From Pinguiococcus pyrenoidosus (taxonomy: Eukaryota; Sar; Pinguiophyceae; Pinguiochrysidales; Pinguiochrysidaceae), in the NCBI GenBank assembly GCA_019677205.1, contig JAAMXY010000907.1, forward strand, positions 1-64,000: 64,000 nt of DNA, written 5' to 3'. The position numbers and the translations under genes were made by a program. Below the pieces are notes generated by a model that made no database searches, was not told the origin of the DNA, and worked only from the letters and a program-made list of their open reading frames with translations. Below, in pieces: positions 11,536-22,379 of the stretch (the first letter of the stretch is position 1; each line of letters starts with the position of its first letter).

Positions 11536-12019
11536 ACGCTGCTGGCCGAGCGAGGCGCCCTGCCGCGGCGTCTGTGCACACCCAAAGCCGCGCGGTCCAA
11601 ACTTCGGCAAAAACGCCACTGAGAGAGCGTCGAGGACAACTGCGCAACTGTCCCAGGACTGATTGCGACAGACAGCCGATTTCCGATCGCAGGATATTGT
11701 GGGGACAGTCCGCAGATCTCACGCGACAGTAGAGGGAAGTTCGCCTACAGTGGAGACTGTGCCTCAACGGAGCAACTTTCGATATCTGTCACGATCGGGG
11801 TTGTCGGGTCCGGACCCTGGGTCCGGGAAAGTCCGGGCTGGTCCGGGCGGCGTTAAGCGCGCGTCTACGCCGCCGTCTGGTCAGTTGAAGTCAAACGCTT
11901 CTCGCAGCCACGACATGCATGGCGACGCTTGACACCGGTGGGGCTGGGATACCCAGCGAGGTGAAGCGCTTTGGCGTGACCTGTGGAGGAGTTGGCTCGC
12001 CCTCTTCCCGCGCCATAGA
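11536..12019. other. Divergent intergenic region, HAD / GAT-like gene
   Basis: About 480 bp between two divergent start codons, carrying the GTCCGG array described separately. No further gene was seen. Confidence 0.4.
11808..11846. promoter_or_regulatory. Four phased GTCCGG elements (possible factor-binding array)
   Basis: GTCCGG occurs at 11808, 11821, 11831 and 11841, spaced 13, 10 and 10 bp, so the last three fall on the same face of the helix. The first copy lies in a perfect GGGTCCGGACCC palindrome. The position between two divergent genes suggests a bidirectional promoter element. The repeat is seen directly; its function is inferred. Confidence 0.4.
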
Positions 12020-13920
12020 ATGCGCGTCTTGATCGTCGACGCGCACCACGAAACGCCTCAAAGTCGCTCTCGCAGCCGGGAGGAGGTTGGCCTTGTGCGT
12101 GCAGTGCTCGACCGGCATGCAGTGCTGGAAGCCGGAGGCATTGCGGTGCTGGAGCGGCGGCCGTCGCAGCTCGAGGACTTCCTCTTCGAGACTCTCGATC
12201 ACGAATACCCTGACGTGCGAGGCCTCTTGAACTTTCAGTGCGTCGATATCGTTGTCGTGCTCGGCGCGGCCAGTGACCTGCCTTGGGAGCCATGGCTGAG
12301 GCCCCTGTGCGTGCTGATCAAGATGTGCGTGCTCACCAACAAGTGCGCCTTCCTGGCCGGCTTGGGCCTGAGCCTCCTGTGCTTCGTGCTCGGCACGGGC
12401 GCCCAGAGGCTTCATGTGCTTCGATACCTCTGCAACGGGGCGATCAAACCCGGAGCAACTCGTAGGAAAGGGCGCGGCAGCACGGCACTGGAACGGGATG
12501 GGACGGGGATGGGGATACGCGCGGGGACCGGGATGAGGACGGGGACAGGGACGGAGGCGGTGATCGAGACTGCAAGCGGTGACATCTTTGTGAAGGACCC
12601 AGAGCAGAGGAAGTGTTGGACGCCCGTTGGTAACGTGGGCCTACGACACCACGACAGCTGGGCTCGCACGAGGTGAGGCAAGCCCTTGCTGTGTCAGAAA
12701 GGCCCGCAAGGTGTGGAGCAAAGGCTCACGAATGCGGCTTTGACTGCTTCATAGGCACCCGGGATTCCGCTGCTCGGCGGCAGAGGCCTCGCGGAATGGC
12801 AGACCAACTGCGGAAGCGGGCGAAGTGGTGGCTTCGATAAAGAAAGAGCACCTTCGAGATCCACTGCTGGACGGCATCAGCCGTCGAGGCTTTCGAGTGC
12901 CGATGACGCCGCGCTGGGTGCCGAACGAGGCATCTCTCCGCACGTCGAGATACTCCCTGGAGATTCTGGCTGACGCAGCACCGGGGCCGCTTCTCATCCG
13001 CTGCGGACGCCTCTTGGGATTCGCAGGCCGCCTCTCGACCTCCCACGCGGCCGTCCGGCTGCTGCTGGACAACTTTGTTGCGGTGACGCGACATAAAATC
13101 CTGGACGCACCACTTCAGCAGGATTGGGGCTTCTTCCGCAAAGGACTGACGAAGATGGAGGACAGGCACACGGTCGCGCGTCTCGTTCAAGCAAAGATGG
13201 AGACCATAAGATGGAGAGTGCAGCCCAGGTCGGAGAGTACGAAGCACGGCAGCTCGGCGCCATGGCATCACGCGCCGGCGGGAGCCACGATGGAAAGCTG
13301 CGTTGCGAAACCGATGGGGGCGATCCCCATCCCTGAAGAGAAGCTGGCCCTCAAGCGGAGACGTCAGCTCAAGCGTACGAAGCGACTAGAAGTGCCACCA
13401 TCCCGCTGGCGCCAAGTGTCGGATCGAAACGCGGACGACTCCGAAGAAAGATGCCTGAAAGAAGGCACCATAGAAGATACACGAGTGCTTCTGAAGAAGG
13501 CAACGCCGCTTCAGCCCGTCGACGCAGAGACCGTCGGTTTCTGCTCTGGTAGGCTTCCGTTGCAGCATACTTCTTTTCCCAGTGAAGCCCCTCTCTCGCC
13601 TTTGATGCTCGTGGTTTGTATTTGTTTTCGCTGCTCTAGATACCTTGCCAAGCCAGTGGCAGACGTTCGACAAGGAAGCCGCTCTCGTTGACCACGATTT
13701 GGAGCTGCAGTCCCTCAACAGCAAGGACGACTCCTCTTCCGACGAGGAGTTCTGGGTCGAGTACGGGCGTCGTGTGAAAGGCACTAGGATACTCGGTAGA
13801 TCAGCGTGGGTGGCGCGGCCGAGCGGGCGGAAGCGAGCCTCGAGGAAGACGCTGAAAGTCAACGTGGTGGGACGAAGAACCAAAGCAACGCAGCACGTTC
13901 TTGAGCGCAGGGGCACGTGA
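12020..13920 (+). CDS. Conserved-looking protein with glutamine-amidotransferase-like N-terminus
   Basis: Three exons, 12020-12672, 12755-13548 and 13640-13920, with phase-consistent introns give 575 aa. The N-terminal part (MRVLIVDAH..., then VDIVVVLGAASD and AFLAGLGLSLLCF) has the strand-turn pattern of a class I glutamine amidotransferase fold, but the position expected for the nucleophile Cys in a GxCxG elbow reads GLGLS. It would therefore be catalytically dead. The second part has a KCWTPVGNVGLRHH block, a GPLLIRCGRLLGF block and a basic, Ser/Glu-rich tail. I do not recognise the family; a structural or flagellar role is possible but unproven. The first exon contains a G-rich low-complexity stretch (about 12475-12565) flanked by GTAGGA and GCAAG, so a further in-frame intron there cannot be excluded. 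Confidence 0.6.
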
Positions 13921-14235
13921 TGGCCACGCAGAGAGCTGCTGAAGAAAACACAAGGAAGACCCGACGCAGGAGACAAACGAGATATGAGCGAGATCGAGTT
14001 GGCAGAAGCACAGATTCAACGTGAGATGAAGCACGAGATGAATAGCAGCAGCAGCCGTAGCAGCAGCAGCAAGAACAAGAACAAGAACAAGAACATCGAC
14101 AACACCCAAGTATGATGAACTCAAAAGACTATTCCGATTCCATATTAGTTTTCTGAAGGCCTAAGAAGGGGGGGGGATGGTCCCCAAAGCGTCGACGTCG
14201 ACACAAAGCTTCTCAAGCTACTCTAGGCCGTGGAC
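13921..14235. other. Convergent 3' region, GAT-like gene / HSP90
   Basis: About 315 bp between two stop codons. It contains AGC-type trinucleotide units followed by four AAGAAC hexamers (about 14041-14095) and a G run. No gene was seen. Confidence 0.5.
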
Positions 14236-16377
14236 CTAATCCACCTCCTCCATGGTGGAGTCCTCCGCGGCGTCATCGTCGTCGTCGTCCAGGGGCGGCA
14301 GATCGTCATCGGCGCCATCCTCTTCGTCGTCATCGATGGACAAACCCAGGCGGATGAGGCGGTGGATCCGGTTTGCGAACGTGACGGGCTCGTCCAGGGA
14401 GAAGCCGGAGGTGAGAAGGCTGGTCTCGTAGAGCAACCAGATCAGATCCTTGACGGTCTTATCGGACTGGTCCGCCTCTGCCTTCTGCCGCAGCGACACG
14501 ATGATGGGGTTCGTGGGGTTGATCTCCATCGTCTTCCGGCTGGCCATGTACATGCCGGCGTTCGCGTCCCGGAGGGCCTGCGCCTTCATGATGCGCTCCA
14601 TGTTCGCCGTCCAGCCGTACTCGCCGGTGACGAGCACGCACGGGGAGTTGGCCAGGCGGCTAGACACCTGGACCTTCTCGACCTTGTCATCGAGCACCTC
14701 CTTCATGAGCGTGCAGAGCGACTCGGTGGCGGCCTTGGCCTCTTCGAACTTCTTCTTCTCGTCGTCAGACTCGTTGAGCGCGATGCCCTCCTTCGTGGCG
14801 CAGATGAGCTTCTTGTCCTGGAACTCCTTGAGCTGCTGCACGGCGTACTCGTCGATGGGGTCCGTCATGTACAGCACCTCGTAGTTCTTGGCCTTGAGCT
14901 TCTCGAGGAAGGGCGAGTTCTCGACGGCCTTCTTGGACTCGCCGGTGATGTAGTAGATGCCCGGCTGGTTCTCGTCCATGCGGCTGACGTAGTCCTCGAG
15001 GGACGTCATGTCCTCGCCCGACATGGTGGAGTGGTAGCGGAGCAGCTTGGCGAGCGTGTTGCGGTTGCTCGAGTCCTCGTGGACGCCGAGCTTGATGTTC
15101 TTGGCGAAGGCCTCGTAGAACTTCTTGTACTTGTCCTCGTCCTCCGCGAGCTCCTCGAAGAGCGCGATGGACTTCTTGACGAGGTTCTTGCGGATGACGC
15201 GCAGGATCTTGTTCTGCTGCAGGGTCTCACGGGAGATGTTGAGCGGCAGGTCCTCCGAGTCGACCACGCCCTTGATGAACTGCAGCCACTCGGGCATGAG
15301 CTCCTCGCAGTTCTCCATGATGAAGACGCGGCGGACGTACAGCTTGATGGCGTTGTGCTTCTTCTTGGAGCCACCCTCGAACATGTCGAAGGGAGCGCGC
15401 TTGGGCACGAAGAGCAGCGCGCGGAACTCGAGCTGGCCCTCCACGGAGAAGTGCTTCACGCCGAGGTGCTCCTCCCAGTCGTTGCTGAGCGCCTTGTAGA
15501 AGGTCACGTACTCGTCGTGGGTGACCTCGTCCGGCTTGCGCATCCAGAGCGGCGCCTGGTCGTTGAGGTGGTTCCAGGAGCGGGTCACCTCCTGGATCTT
15601 CTTGGTCTTCTTCTTGTCCTCCTTCTTCTCCTCGTCTTCGTCCACGTCCTCCACCTTGGGCTCCTCGTCCTCCTTCTCGTTGCTCTCGTCCTCGTCCTCG
15701 TCGTCGTCGTCGTCGTCCACCTCGACCTCCTTCTCCTCGGTCTTCTCCTCCTGCAGCTTGATGGGGAAGCTGATGAACTCGGAGTGCTTCTTCACGAGGT
15801 CCTTGATGGTGCGCTCCTCCATGTAGTTCTGCATGTCCTCCTTCATGTGGAGCACGATGCGCGTGCCGCGCTTGAGCGTGGGGTTGGGGTCCTCGCTCAC
15901 CGTGAAGGAGCCGCCGGCGCTGGACTCCCAGGTGTGCTGCACATCGTCGTTGTGCTTGGAGGTCACGGTGACGCGGTCGGCCACGAGGTAGGCGGAGTAG
16001 AAGCCCACGCCGAACTGGCCGATCATGCTGATGTCCGCGCCGCTCTGGAGCGCCTCCATGAAGGCCTTGGTGCCGGACTTGGCGATGGTGCCCAGGTTGT
16101 TCACCAGGTCGGACTTGGTCATGCCCACGCCCGTGTCCTCGATGGTGAGCGTGTTGTTGGCCTTGTCCGGCACGATGCGGATCTCCATGTCCGGCTCCGC
16201 CTCCAGCGTGGCCGGGTCGGTGAGCGACTGGTAGCGGATCTTGTCCAGCGCATCACTGGAGTTGGAGATGAGCTCTCTCAGGAAGATCTCCTTGTTGGAG
16301 TAGAAGGTGTTGATGATGAGGGACAGCAGCTGGTTGATGTCCGCGCTGAACGCGAAGGTCTCTGCGTCGCCGCTCAT
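14236..16377 (-). CDS. HSP90: Cytosolic heat-shock protein HSP90
   Basis: One uninterrupted coding exon, 713 aa, usual for a cytosolic HSP90. The N-terminal ATPase domain starts [17 protein letters not shown] and has [23 protein letters not shown], and [15 protein letters not shown], all ATP-binding signatures. A charged Asp/Glu/Lys linker (about residues 215-260), the middle domain (including the NISRETLQ catalytic-loop segment) and a C-terminal dimerisation domain follow. The protein ends MEEVD, the docking site for TPR co-chaperones, and has no ER retention or organelle signal. A 5' UTR intron (complement 16383-16519: donor GTAAGA, acceptor CCGCAG five bases before the ATG) is likely, as in many animal and plant HSP90 genes. 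Confidence 0.97.
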   Translation of the reverse strand: MSGDAETFAFSADINQLLSLIINTFYSNKEIFLRELISNSSDALDKIRYQSLTDPATLEAEPDMEIRIVPDKANNTLTIEDTGVGMTKSDLVNNLGTIAKSGTKAFMEALQSGADISMIGQFGVGFYSAYLVADRVTVTSKHNDDVQHTWESSAGGSFTVSEDPNPTLKRGTRIVLHMKEDMQNYMEERTIKDLVKKHSEFISFPIKLQEEKTEEKEVEVDDDDDDEDEDESNEKEDEEPKVEDVDEDEEKKEDKKKTKKIQEVTRSWNHLNDQAPLWMRKPDEVTHDEYVTFYKALSNDWEEHLGVKHFSVEGQLEFRALLFVPKRAPFDMFEGGSKKKHNAIKLYVRRVFIMENCEELMPEWLQFIKGVVDSEDLPLNISRETLQQNKILRVIRKNLVKKSIALFEELAEDEDKYKKFYEAFAKNIKLGVHEDSSNRNTLAKLLRYHSTMSGEDMTSLEDYVSRMDENQPGIYYITGESKKAVENSPFLEKLKAKNYEVLYMTDPIDEYAVQQLKEFQDKKLICATKEGIALNESDDEKKKFEEAKAATESLCTLMKEVLDDKVEKVQVSSRLANSPCVLVTGEYGWTANMERIMKAQALRDANAGMYMASRKTMEINPTNPIIVSLRQKAEADQSDKTVKDLIWLLYETSLLTSGFSLDEPVTFANRIHRLIRLGLSIDDDEEDGADDDLPPLDDDDDDAAEDSTMEEVD

Positions 16378-17064
16378 GGTGGCTGCGGAATCGGCGCGAA
16401 AAGACGAGGCGGCTTGGAACGCAACGGTCGCGCAGAGCTCTCCGTCTGCGCGGAACTGAAGGGCGGGAAAATTGGAGGGTCTGCAGTGCTCGAAGAGAAT
16501 GGATGGACCAGGTTCTTACCGTTTCTTCTCTGTGATTCGAGAAGTGGAACATTTCCGGTTTTTTATGTACTTGAAGTGAAAAAAATATTTTATGCGCAAC
16601 GCTGAGAAGGAGGCGGAAGAATTCGAATTTTGAGGATCTTCGACTCTAGATCTTGAAGCTGTAGCGCTGTTTGATGCGGAAATTGCCGGGAGCGGCTTTC
16701 GAGAAAATTGGGGCGCATTGACCAATCACGGATAGAGTCTGTTGACGTGTGGAAGCGCGATTGGCTTCGGAGCCTTCCGTCATATCCACAAAGCAAGCTG
16801 GTTCGGCAGGCCAAGCTCTGAAACCAGTTTTGCACCACGCTCTCGAATCTGTCCGTTCCATCGGAAATCAGAAAAAAACTGGACTATCCGTCCCAATCCT
16901 CCGGTGCCCGTCCGTCCGTCCCGCGCAACGTCGTCGACGACCCGCGACCCTCGCGAGCTGCGCCCGTTTCGCGTCATCTCTCCGCGCTGCAACGCGGTCG
17001 CCAAGCCAGAGACAAGTTTCGACAACATCTTACAACATCATTCACGGTATTTACGAGCTCGCTT
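16378..17064 (-). promoter_or_regulatory. HSP90 5' region with likely 5' UTR intron
   Basis: This 687-bp stretch lies between the HSP90 ATG and the OXA1 stop, both on the minus strand. A 137-bp intron (16383-16519) is predicted within the leader. Just upstream are an inverted TTCGAGAA (16536-16543), a GAA...TTC pair (16547-16555) and a TATA-like A/T run (16559-16590). The GAA/TTC units resemble a loose heat-shock element, but spacing is imperfect and they sit close to the expected transcription start, so I hold this weakly. Confidence 0.4.
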
Positions 17065-18315
17065 CTACTTCTTTGCTCGCAAGGAGGACCGGAAGAGCGC
17101 GGTGTTCCTGAGCAAAGCTCGCTGTCCCTGCACCGGCCGCATGCGCAAAGGCAGAGCGTCAGCCTCGCTTCAGAAACCTCGGCCACGTGCAGCATACTCA
17201 CCGCGGTCCACAGCCCGTTCGTTATCCAATACATAAAGACCCCCGACGGCAGGGTACACACGGACGGGCCGACAAAAATGAGGCCGACCTGCAAAAAGTC
17301 CTTGAGATACTTGAGGAACAGCACCTCGCCGGCCGCCGCTCCAAAGGACATCTGAGAAGGCCGGACCGGCCAAGCAAGCCGGTGAGCAGGTCGGAGACAA
17401 AATTAAAAAAAAGGCCAACGCCACCCCCCTGCAGAAGCGAAGGGCGTTACCGCGCACGACGTACCTCCAGATTCACGTAGGTGAGCACCAGCGCGGCGAC
17501 GGGCAAGCGCAGGCTCTCATCTTCTTTGGTCAAATCTTCGAACCACAGGATCCCCCCCGTCTCCATGCCCGGCAAGGTGCCCTCCGGAAGTATTCTCTGC
17601 CCTGCGGAAGCCTTGCCTTTCCCATCCTCGATCCCCTCGGCTGACGAGGCCGGCCGCTCCCCTTGAGCTCCCGCTCCGACAGATCGCCGCATCGCCATTA
17701 CGAAGAGGATCATTGCCCCGATTTGCGCCGTGGGCGCCAGCAGCAGTCTCAGAAACGACACCTTGTACAGCTTGACAATCTTCTGGAAAGCTGCCAAGTC
17801 TGCTGAGACGCCTTCCACTTGGCATCCATCAGCGCACCAGCCCACGTACCATCCACGTACAGGGAGAGCGCTCGGAGGCGCTGGAAGCCGGCGTTCTCGG
17901 GACTCCTAAGGCCGATCTGCCGCATCTCCAGCACGTAGAGGCTGTTCAGCTTCGAGAAGGCAGGCACGGCGCTCGCCAGATTCGCCGCAGCCGCCGCTCC
18001 CAGCGGAACCAGCGGGAAAATCGCTGTTCGCACCAAAGCCTGCAGGGGCGTGAGCGGCGAGCACGGCCTTCCGCAGCTGAGACAGCAACACCTCACCGTG
18101 GTCGTTGCGATACTTGCCCACCAGGGCAGTCCACTGGCGTCCTTGACGCTCTGGATGGCGCTCTGTGCCACTTCTACAACGCTGAAAGCCGAGTCAGCTG
18201 ATCCTTTCCCGGGGTCCTGCTGGCTTTCAGGCGGGGCGCCGGCCTCGCAGCTGGTCAGCGGTGGGATGCTGTACACTGCTAGGCTAGCGCCAATCAGCCG
18301 AGTGGCGCGGGACAT
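17065..18315 (-). CDS. YidC/Oxa1/Alb3-family membrane insertase
   Basis: Five exons, complement 18097-18315, 17850-18039, 17465-17802, 17202-17351 and 17065-17127, give 319 aa. The longer open frame from 18330 starts with TTG, so the ATG at 18315 is chosen. Family landmarks are GLPWW before the first core helix, a following helix with VRTAIFPLVPLG, a central pair of helices, and LPSGVFMYWITNGLWTA in the last helix. The last exon, ending QRALLRNTALFRSSLRAKK, matches the basic tail expected after the final helix. Oxa1 inserts proteins into the inner mitochondrial membrane, Alb3 into thylakoids; the compact size and lack of an FAP plastid motif favour mitochondria. One intron is only 47 bp. The gene is divergent from the MAPK. 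Confidence 0.85.
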
Positions 18316-18813
18316 CTTGGGAGGCGCCAAGCGGCACTGCTGGCCGGCGCCGCTTCGCTGCTAAGATGAAGAACGGGACGGAGACGACGCCACCGCAGGG
18401 ACGTCGGTCACTCAATTCGCTAACTTGAGACTTTGATTGGCACCGTTTCGACAGTTTCAGACTTGAGGCGTTACTTTCTTTCAAATATTCTGGCTATATT
18501 TGTCATCAAATTTAGTTCAAGATGTTGTAAAAAGCGTTACTATTTCAAAACTCACCATTGTTTGAACAATTCGAAAAATAGGGTGCAACTCGGCAGAATC
18601 TTATCAGCTCCTCCATTTTATATTATCTCAACTTCATCATTCCAAATATTCAGGCGCAGGCATATTACACCCCCGGCAACACCATTTGTGTTTGTCGGAA
18701 CAAAGGGCCTCTGCGCTCTCATCGGTGGGACTTCGGGCGTTTTTGCTGCCCTCCTGCCTGTCCACTGCCGTATTTCGAGGCGACCTGATTGTGCTTGCAA
18801 GGGGAGCGGGCAG
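18316..18813. other. AT-rich divergent intergenic region, OXA1 / MAPK
   Basis: About 500 bp, with 18470-18660 clearly AT-richer than the window. It probably contains promoters for both genes. No ORF of note. Confidence 0.4.
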
Positions 18814-20807
18814 ATGAGCTCCGGAAAGCGGGCGCAGTCCGCTTCTCGGAGGAGAGATGTTCCGACTAATGGACGCTTAGGTATGCGTTGAGGGTTCTCT
18901 CCGCTTGCAGTGACTTTGTTGTGGTCGTTGCGCGCTACTTGATTGCACACGATCTGCGGCTGCTGGCTGTGAGAGTGGTACCTTGAAAGGAGGCCTCGGG
19001 ATGGAACCGAAGCCGCGGAGTCTGGGCAGAGTCCGCGCTGCAAGGAACTTGTGAGAGTTGAAGAACAGTGAAAGATAGCAGCACCCAAAACAAACGAACC
19101 TGAGCTCTAGCACGCTGCTGACGTCGCAGCATTGCAGCTGCAGCAGATGATCAAAACGGGAGAAACAAAGGCTGCTTGAAAAGAGTGCAAGGATAGATGC
19201 CAGCCTGGAGCATCGGCAAGTGCACTGCCGAAGCTGATCGAGTTGGATTACCCTGGATTGCCTTACCTTGCCTTACCTTGCCTTGCCTTACCTTGCCTTG
19301 CCTAATTCCTTCTCCTCTCTTTTCTTTCCCCGTGGCAGTGGGGCAAGAGCGAGTGGTGGCGTGCGGCGGCATCGACTTCGTCGTTCCAAAGAGATACATG
19401 GGCTTCAAGGCGATCGGGCGGGGCTCCTACGGCGTCGTGGCCGCCGCGACCGACACCGTGGCGGCGAGAGACCAGCAAGTGAGCGGGCGCGTCGCGATCA
19501 AGCGCGTGTCCCCCATCTCCCAGAGCGCCTCCGACGCCAAGCACGTGCTGAGAGAGCTGCGGCTCATGCGCTACCTCGGCCAGCACGACAACATCATCAG
19601 CCTCGTCGACTGCTTCGTGAAGGATCAGCGCGACGAGCTGTACTTGGTCATGGAGCTCATGGACTCCGACCTGCACAAGGTCATCCAAAGCCCGCAGGCG
19701 CTGAGCGAAGCGCACGCGCGATACTTCATGCTGCAGCTCTTCCGGGGCGTACACTTCCTGCACGAGAACCGCATCATCCACCGGGACCTCAAGCCCGGCA
19801 ACCTGCTGGTGTCGCGCAACTGCGACCTCCGCATCACCGACTTCGGCCTCGCCAGAGAGCGGCCGAGCGGGCCGCGGAGAGACGCCCCCGATGATGGCGT
19901 CGTCGATCCGATGACCGAGCACGTGGTGACGCGATGGTATCGGCCCCCCGAGCTGATGCTGTGCCCGGATGGCCTGTACACCTACGCCGTCGACGTCTGG
20001 AGCTGCGGCTGCATCTTGGCCGAGCTGCTGGGGCGCAAGCCCCTCTTCCCCGGCAAGAACTTCGTCCACCAGCTGCAGCTGATCTTCGACGTCATCGGCG
20101 CTCCGAAGCCGGAAGAGATCGCGCACATCCGGAGCTCCCAGGCGCGGCGCTTCCTGCAGACCGTGGAGGAGAAGCGCCGCGTGCCCTTCGCCGTGCTCTT
20201 CCCCAACGCCAGTCCGGCCGCGCACGACCTCATGCAGAACTTGCTCGTGTTCGACGAGCAGCATCGCCTCAGCACGGACAAGAGCATGGTCCACGCCTTC
20301 TTCGACCCGCTGTTGTACGGCAGAGAGGACGGGGGAAAGATGGCCGACTCCCTGCTGCCCTCCGGCCGTGTGGAGAACCTCGAGTTCGACTTTGAGAGCG
20401 GGCGCGTCTCCAAGTCGACACTTCGCCGCATGCTGGCCGAGGAGGTCTACTCCTTCCGCAGAGAAACCAAGGACGCCCGCATCAGGCAGCGACGTCAGAG
20501 AAGCATCCGCAGCGCCGGAGAGGAGATCCCCGAGGTGTCCTGCGCGCCGAGATCCCCACTCACTCCCGCGGTGAAGTCCAACGTAGTGCAAACGACGGAA
20601 CCGACCACGCAGCATTCCGTCATCCCGCTGCCGCACAGGCCGCGCCTGCAGAAGACCACGCGGCAGAAGAGCGACGTGGGCATCCAGAAGAAGGGTCGGC
20701 GCCGCTCCAAGTCCGTGTCCAACAAGAGAATCAACCCCGCAGGAACAGCCGCCCTGGTGCGCAAGCCCAAGGCCTACGAGTCCTGGGGCGCAATCATCGG
20801 TGTTTAG
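18814..20807 (+). CDS. MAP kinase-type Ser/Thr kinase with TEH activation loop
   Basis: Two exons, 18814-18880 and 19339-20807, give 511 aa. The first starts ATGAGCTCC and joins in phase across a 458-bp intron ending in a long pyrimidine tract. Reading straight through from 19197 would instead translate intronic repeat, so the spliced start is preferred. Kinase landmarks are GRGSYGVV, VAIKRV (ATP lysine), HRDLKPGNLL, DFGLAR and a RWYRPPEL P+1 loop; GRKPLFPGKNFVHQL and the following segment are MAPK-type. The activation lip is T215-E216-H217, not TEY/TDY/TGY: CAC replaces the usual Tyr codon. A basic Arg/Lys/Ser tail of about 150 residues follows the kinase core. ERK-like docking cannot be judged. 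Confidence 0.9.
19261..19304. repeat. CCTTACCTTG/CCTTG pyrimidine microsatellite in MAPK intron
   Basis: Four and a half irregular CCTTA/CCTTG units lie just upstream of the intron's acceptor and lengthen its polypyrimidine tract. Confidence 0.8.
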
Positions 20808-21197
20808 AGTCGTATCGCTCCCTCACCCAAAAAGAGCGCGATAGAGCCACGCGACGAACCAGATGATTATTTTTGTGCCTCCACAACGCCTTCAATCATG
20901 TATGATACGCACGGAGCAAACTTAGGCATCAAGGCGAGTCTCGCTTGGAAGGGGTGCTTCAGGAGACGAGCAGTGCAACGCAGCTCTGCACCTCCAACTA
21001 CCTGCGCCACCCTCCCTCGTCATCCCCCCCCCCCTGCTTCTACCAACTCGCTACACCTGCAGACGATCTGGAGCCTTCTCGAGCACCAGGACCGGCATCT
21101 TTCACGGACGCCCTGGAAGAACCGTGACAGACGGCAAGGACTCTCCGATGTTCTGCTGACGTATGCGCGGCGCAGCGGATCGCGGCCCGGCGCCTTC
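20808..21197. other. Intergenic region, MAPK to ChaC
   Basis: 390 bp between two plus-strand genes: the MAPK 3' end and ChaC 5' end. The frame of ChaC is open upstream to 20898, but that segment is rich in Pro/Ser with no conserved look, so it is taken as leader. Nothing else seen. Confidence 0.4.
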
Positions 21198-22069
21198 ATG
21201 CTCGCCACGCTCATCCTGGGCCTCCTTGGTGTTCCGGGCCTCGCGATGAGCAAGTGGGACGCCGCTGCTGGCGTCTGGACCGGAGGCCGCGTGCCCGCAG
21301 GCGACTTCACCATCCCCCGGCCTCTGTACCTCTTCGGCTACGGCTCTCTTTGCTGGAAGCCGCAGCCGGAGTTCGGCCCGTCCTTCGTGGCCTCCATCAC
21401 GGGCTTCCAGCGGCGCTTTGCACAGAGGAGCTACGACCATCGGGGCACTCCGGAGAGGCCGGGGTGGACGGTGACGTGCGTGGCGGACCCCGACCTGGTA
21501 CTGTGCCCGCCTCGCTGCTAGGAGAACCGCCCAGCTTGGAGACTGAGGCCCAAGGCATCGTAGGAGCAGCTGGGGCTCAGGACAGCAGCGGATGCGCCCT
21601 CGGAGACCTACGGCCTGTGCTACTTGGTGCCCGACGAGGTGGCCGAGCAGGTGCTGGATGACCTCGACGTGCGCGAGAAAGGCGGCTACTCGCGGGCCCT
21701 GGTGGAGGTACGGAAAGCGCCATCCGCCCTTGCAAGTGAAGCTGAGAGGGCTGAAGCCAGAGGACAACAGGAGCGACGTTGGAGAGAAGCTGATGAACCT
21801 TGGCTTGGGGACAGGTGACGCCGCAGGGAGAAGGAAAAGAGGCGGTGCAGGCGGTGCTGTACACCGGCTTGATGGACAATCCGCTGTTTGAGGATCGCAG
21901 CGAGGAAGAGGTCGCTGCGGATATTTTTGAAGCAGTTGGCCCCAGCGGCACCAACCTGGAGTATCTGGAGAACTTGGCCGTGTTCCTGCGAGACATCGGC
22001 GTGGAGGATCCGCACATAGAAGCCCTCATGGCCGAGGTTGAGAAGCTGCGAGACGGGAACGCCAGCTGA
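21198..22069 (+). CDS. ChaC-type gamma-glutamylcyclotransferase
   Basis: Three exons, 21198-21497, 21570-21707 and 21815-22069, give 230 aa. The ChaC signatures are YLFGYGSLCWKP (the gamma-glutamyl-binding YGSL loop), RRFAQRSYDHRGTPE, YLVPDEVAEQVL and LDVREKGGY with its catalytic Glu, then LYTG and NLEYLENLA near the end. ChaC enzymes cleave glutathione to 5-oxoproline and Cys-Gly. The ATG at 21198 adds a hydrophobic leader (MLATLILGLLGVPGLA), which ChaC normally lacks and which could act as a signal peptide. A Met just after it (MSKWD) is an alternative, cytosolic start. The second acceptor was chosen by phase and is the least certain site. Confidence 0.85.
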
Positions 22070-22379
22070 CCAAGCGCCCTTCCTTGCACGAGCCAGCACG
22101 CCACCAGCAATTCCACCCATCAAAGCCGGGAAAGGTGCTTCGTCCCTAAGAGACTCCGCCAAAGCCGGAAGGAAAAAGGTGGCAGAGCAGCGTTCTTCTG
22201 CTCCTGTCGAAGCAAGGATCGCCGCTGCGGGTCGTCACGAGGCACTTTGGTCGAGTTGATGCCCGCCCCCTTACCCAGGCTAGCAGAGGAGGCTCGCAGT
22301 CCCCATACCTGCGTCCTCGATTTTGTATCCAAATCTCTATTTCATTCGTAGACTGCCTAATCGAGCTCGCCGCCTGCGC
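22070..22379. other. Convergent 3' region, ChaC / CKK protein
   Basis: 310 bp between two stop codons; no gene or clear element seen. Confidence 0.4.

Noticed and set aside
14230-16605. A 791-codon open frame on the plus strand, antisense to HSP90
   Set aside because: It mirrors the HSP90 codons; its composition (Leu, Val, Arg, Glu, His rich) is what the biased codon use of a GC-rich gene gives on the opposite strand. It has no domain and no splice signals.
19302-20636. A 444-codon minus-strand frame opposite the MAPK
   Set aside because: The plus strand has complete kinase motifs; the antisense frame has none.
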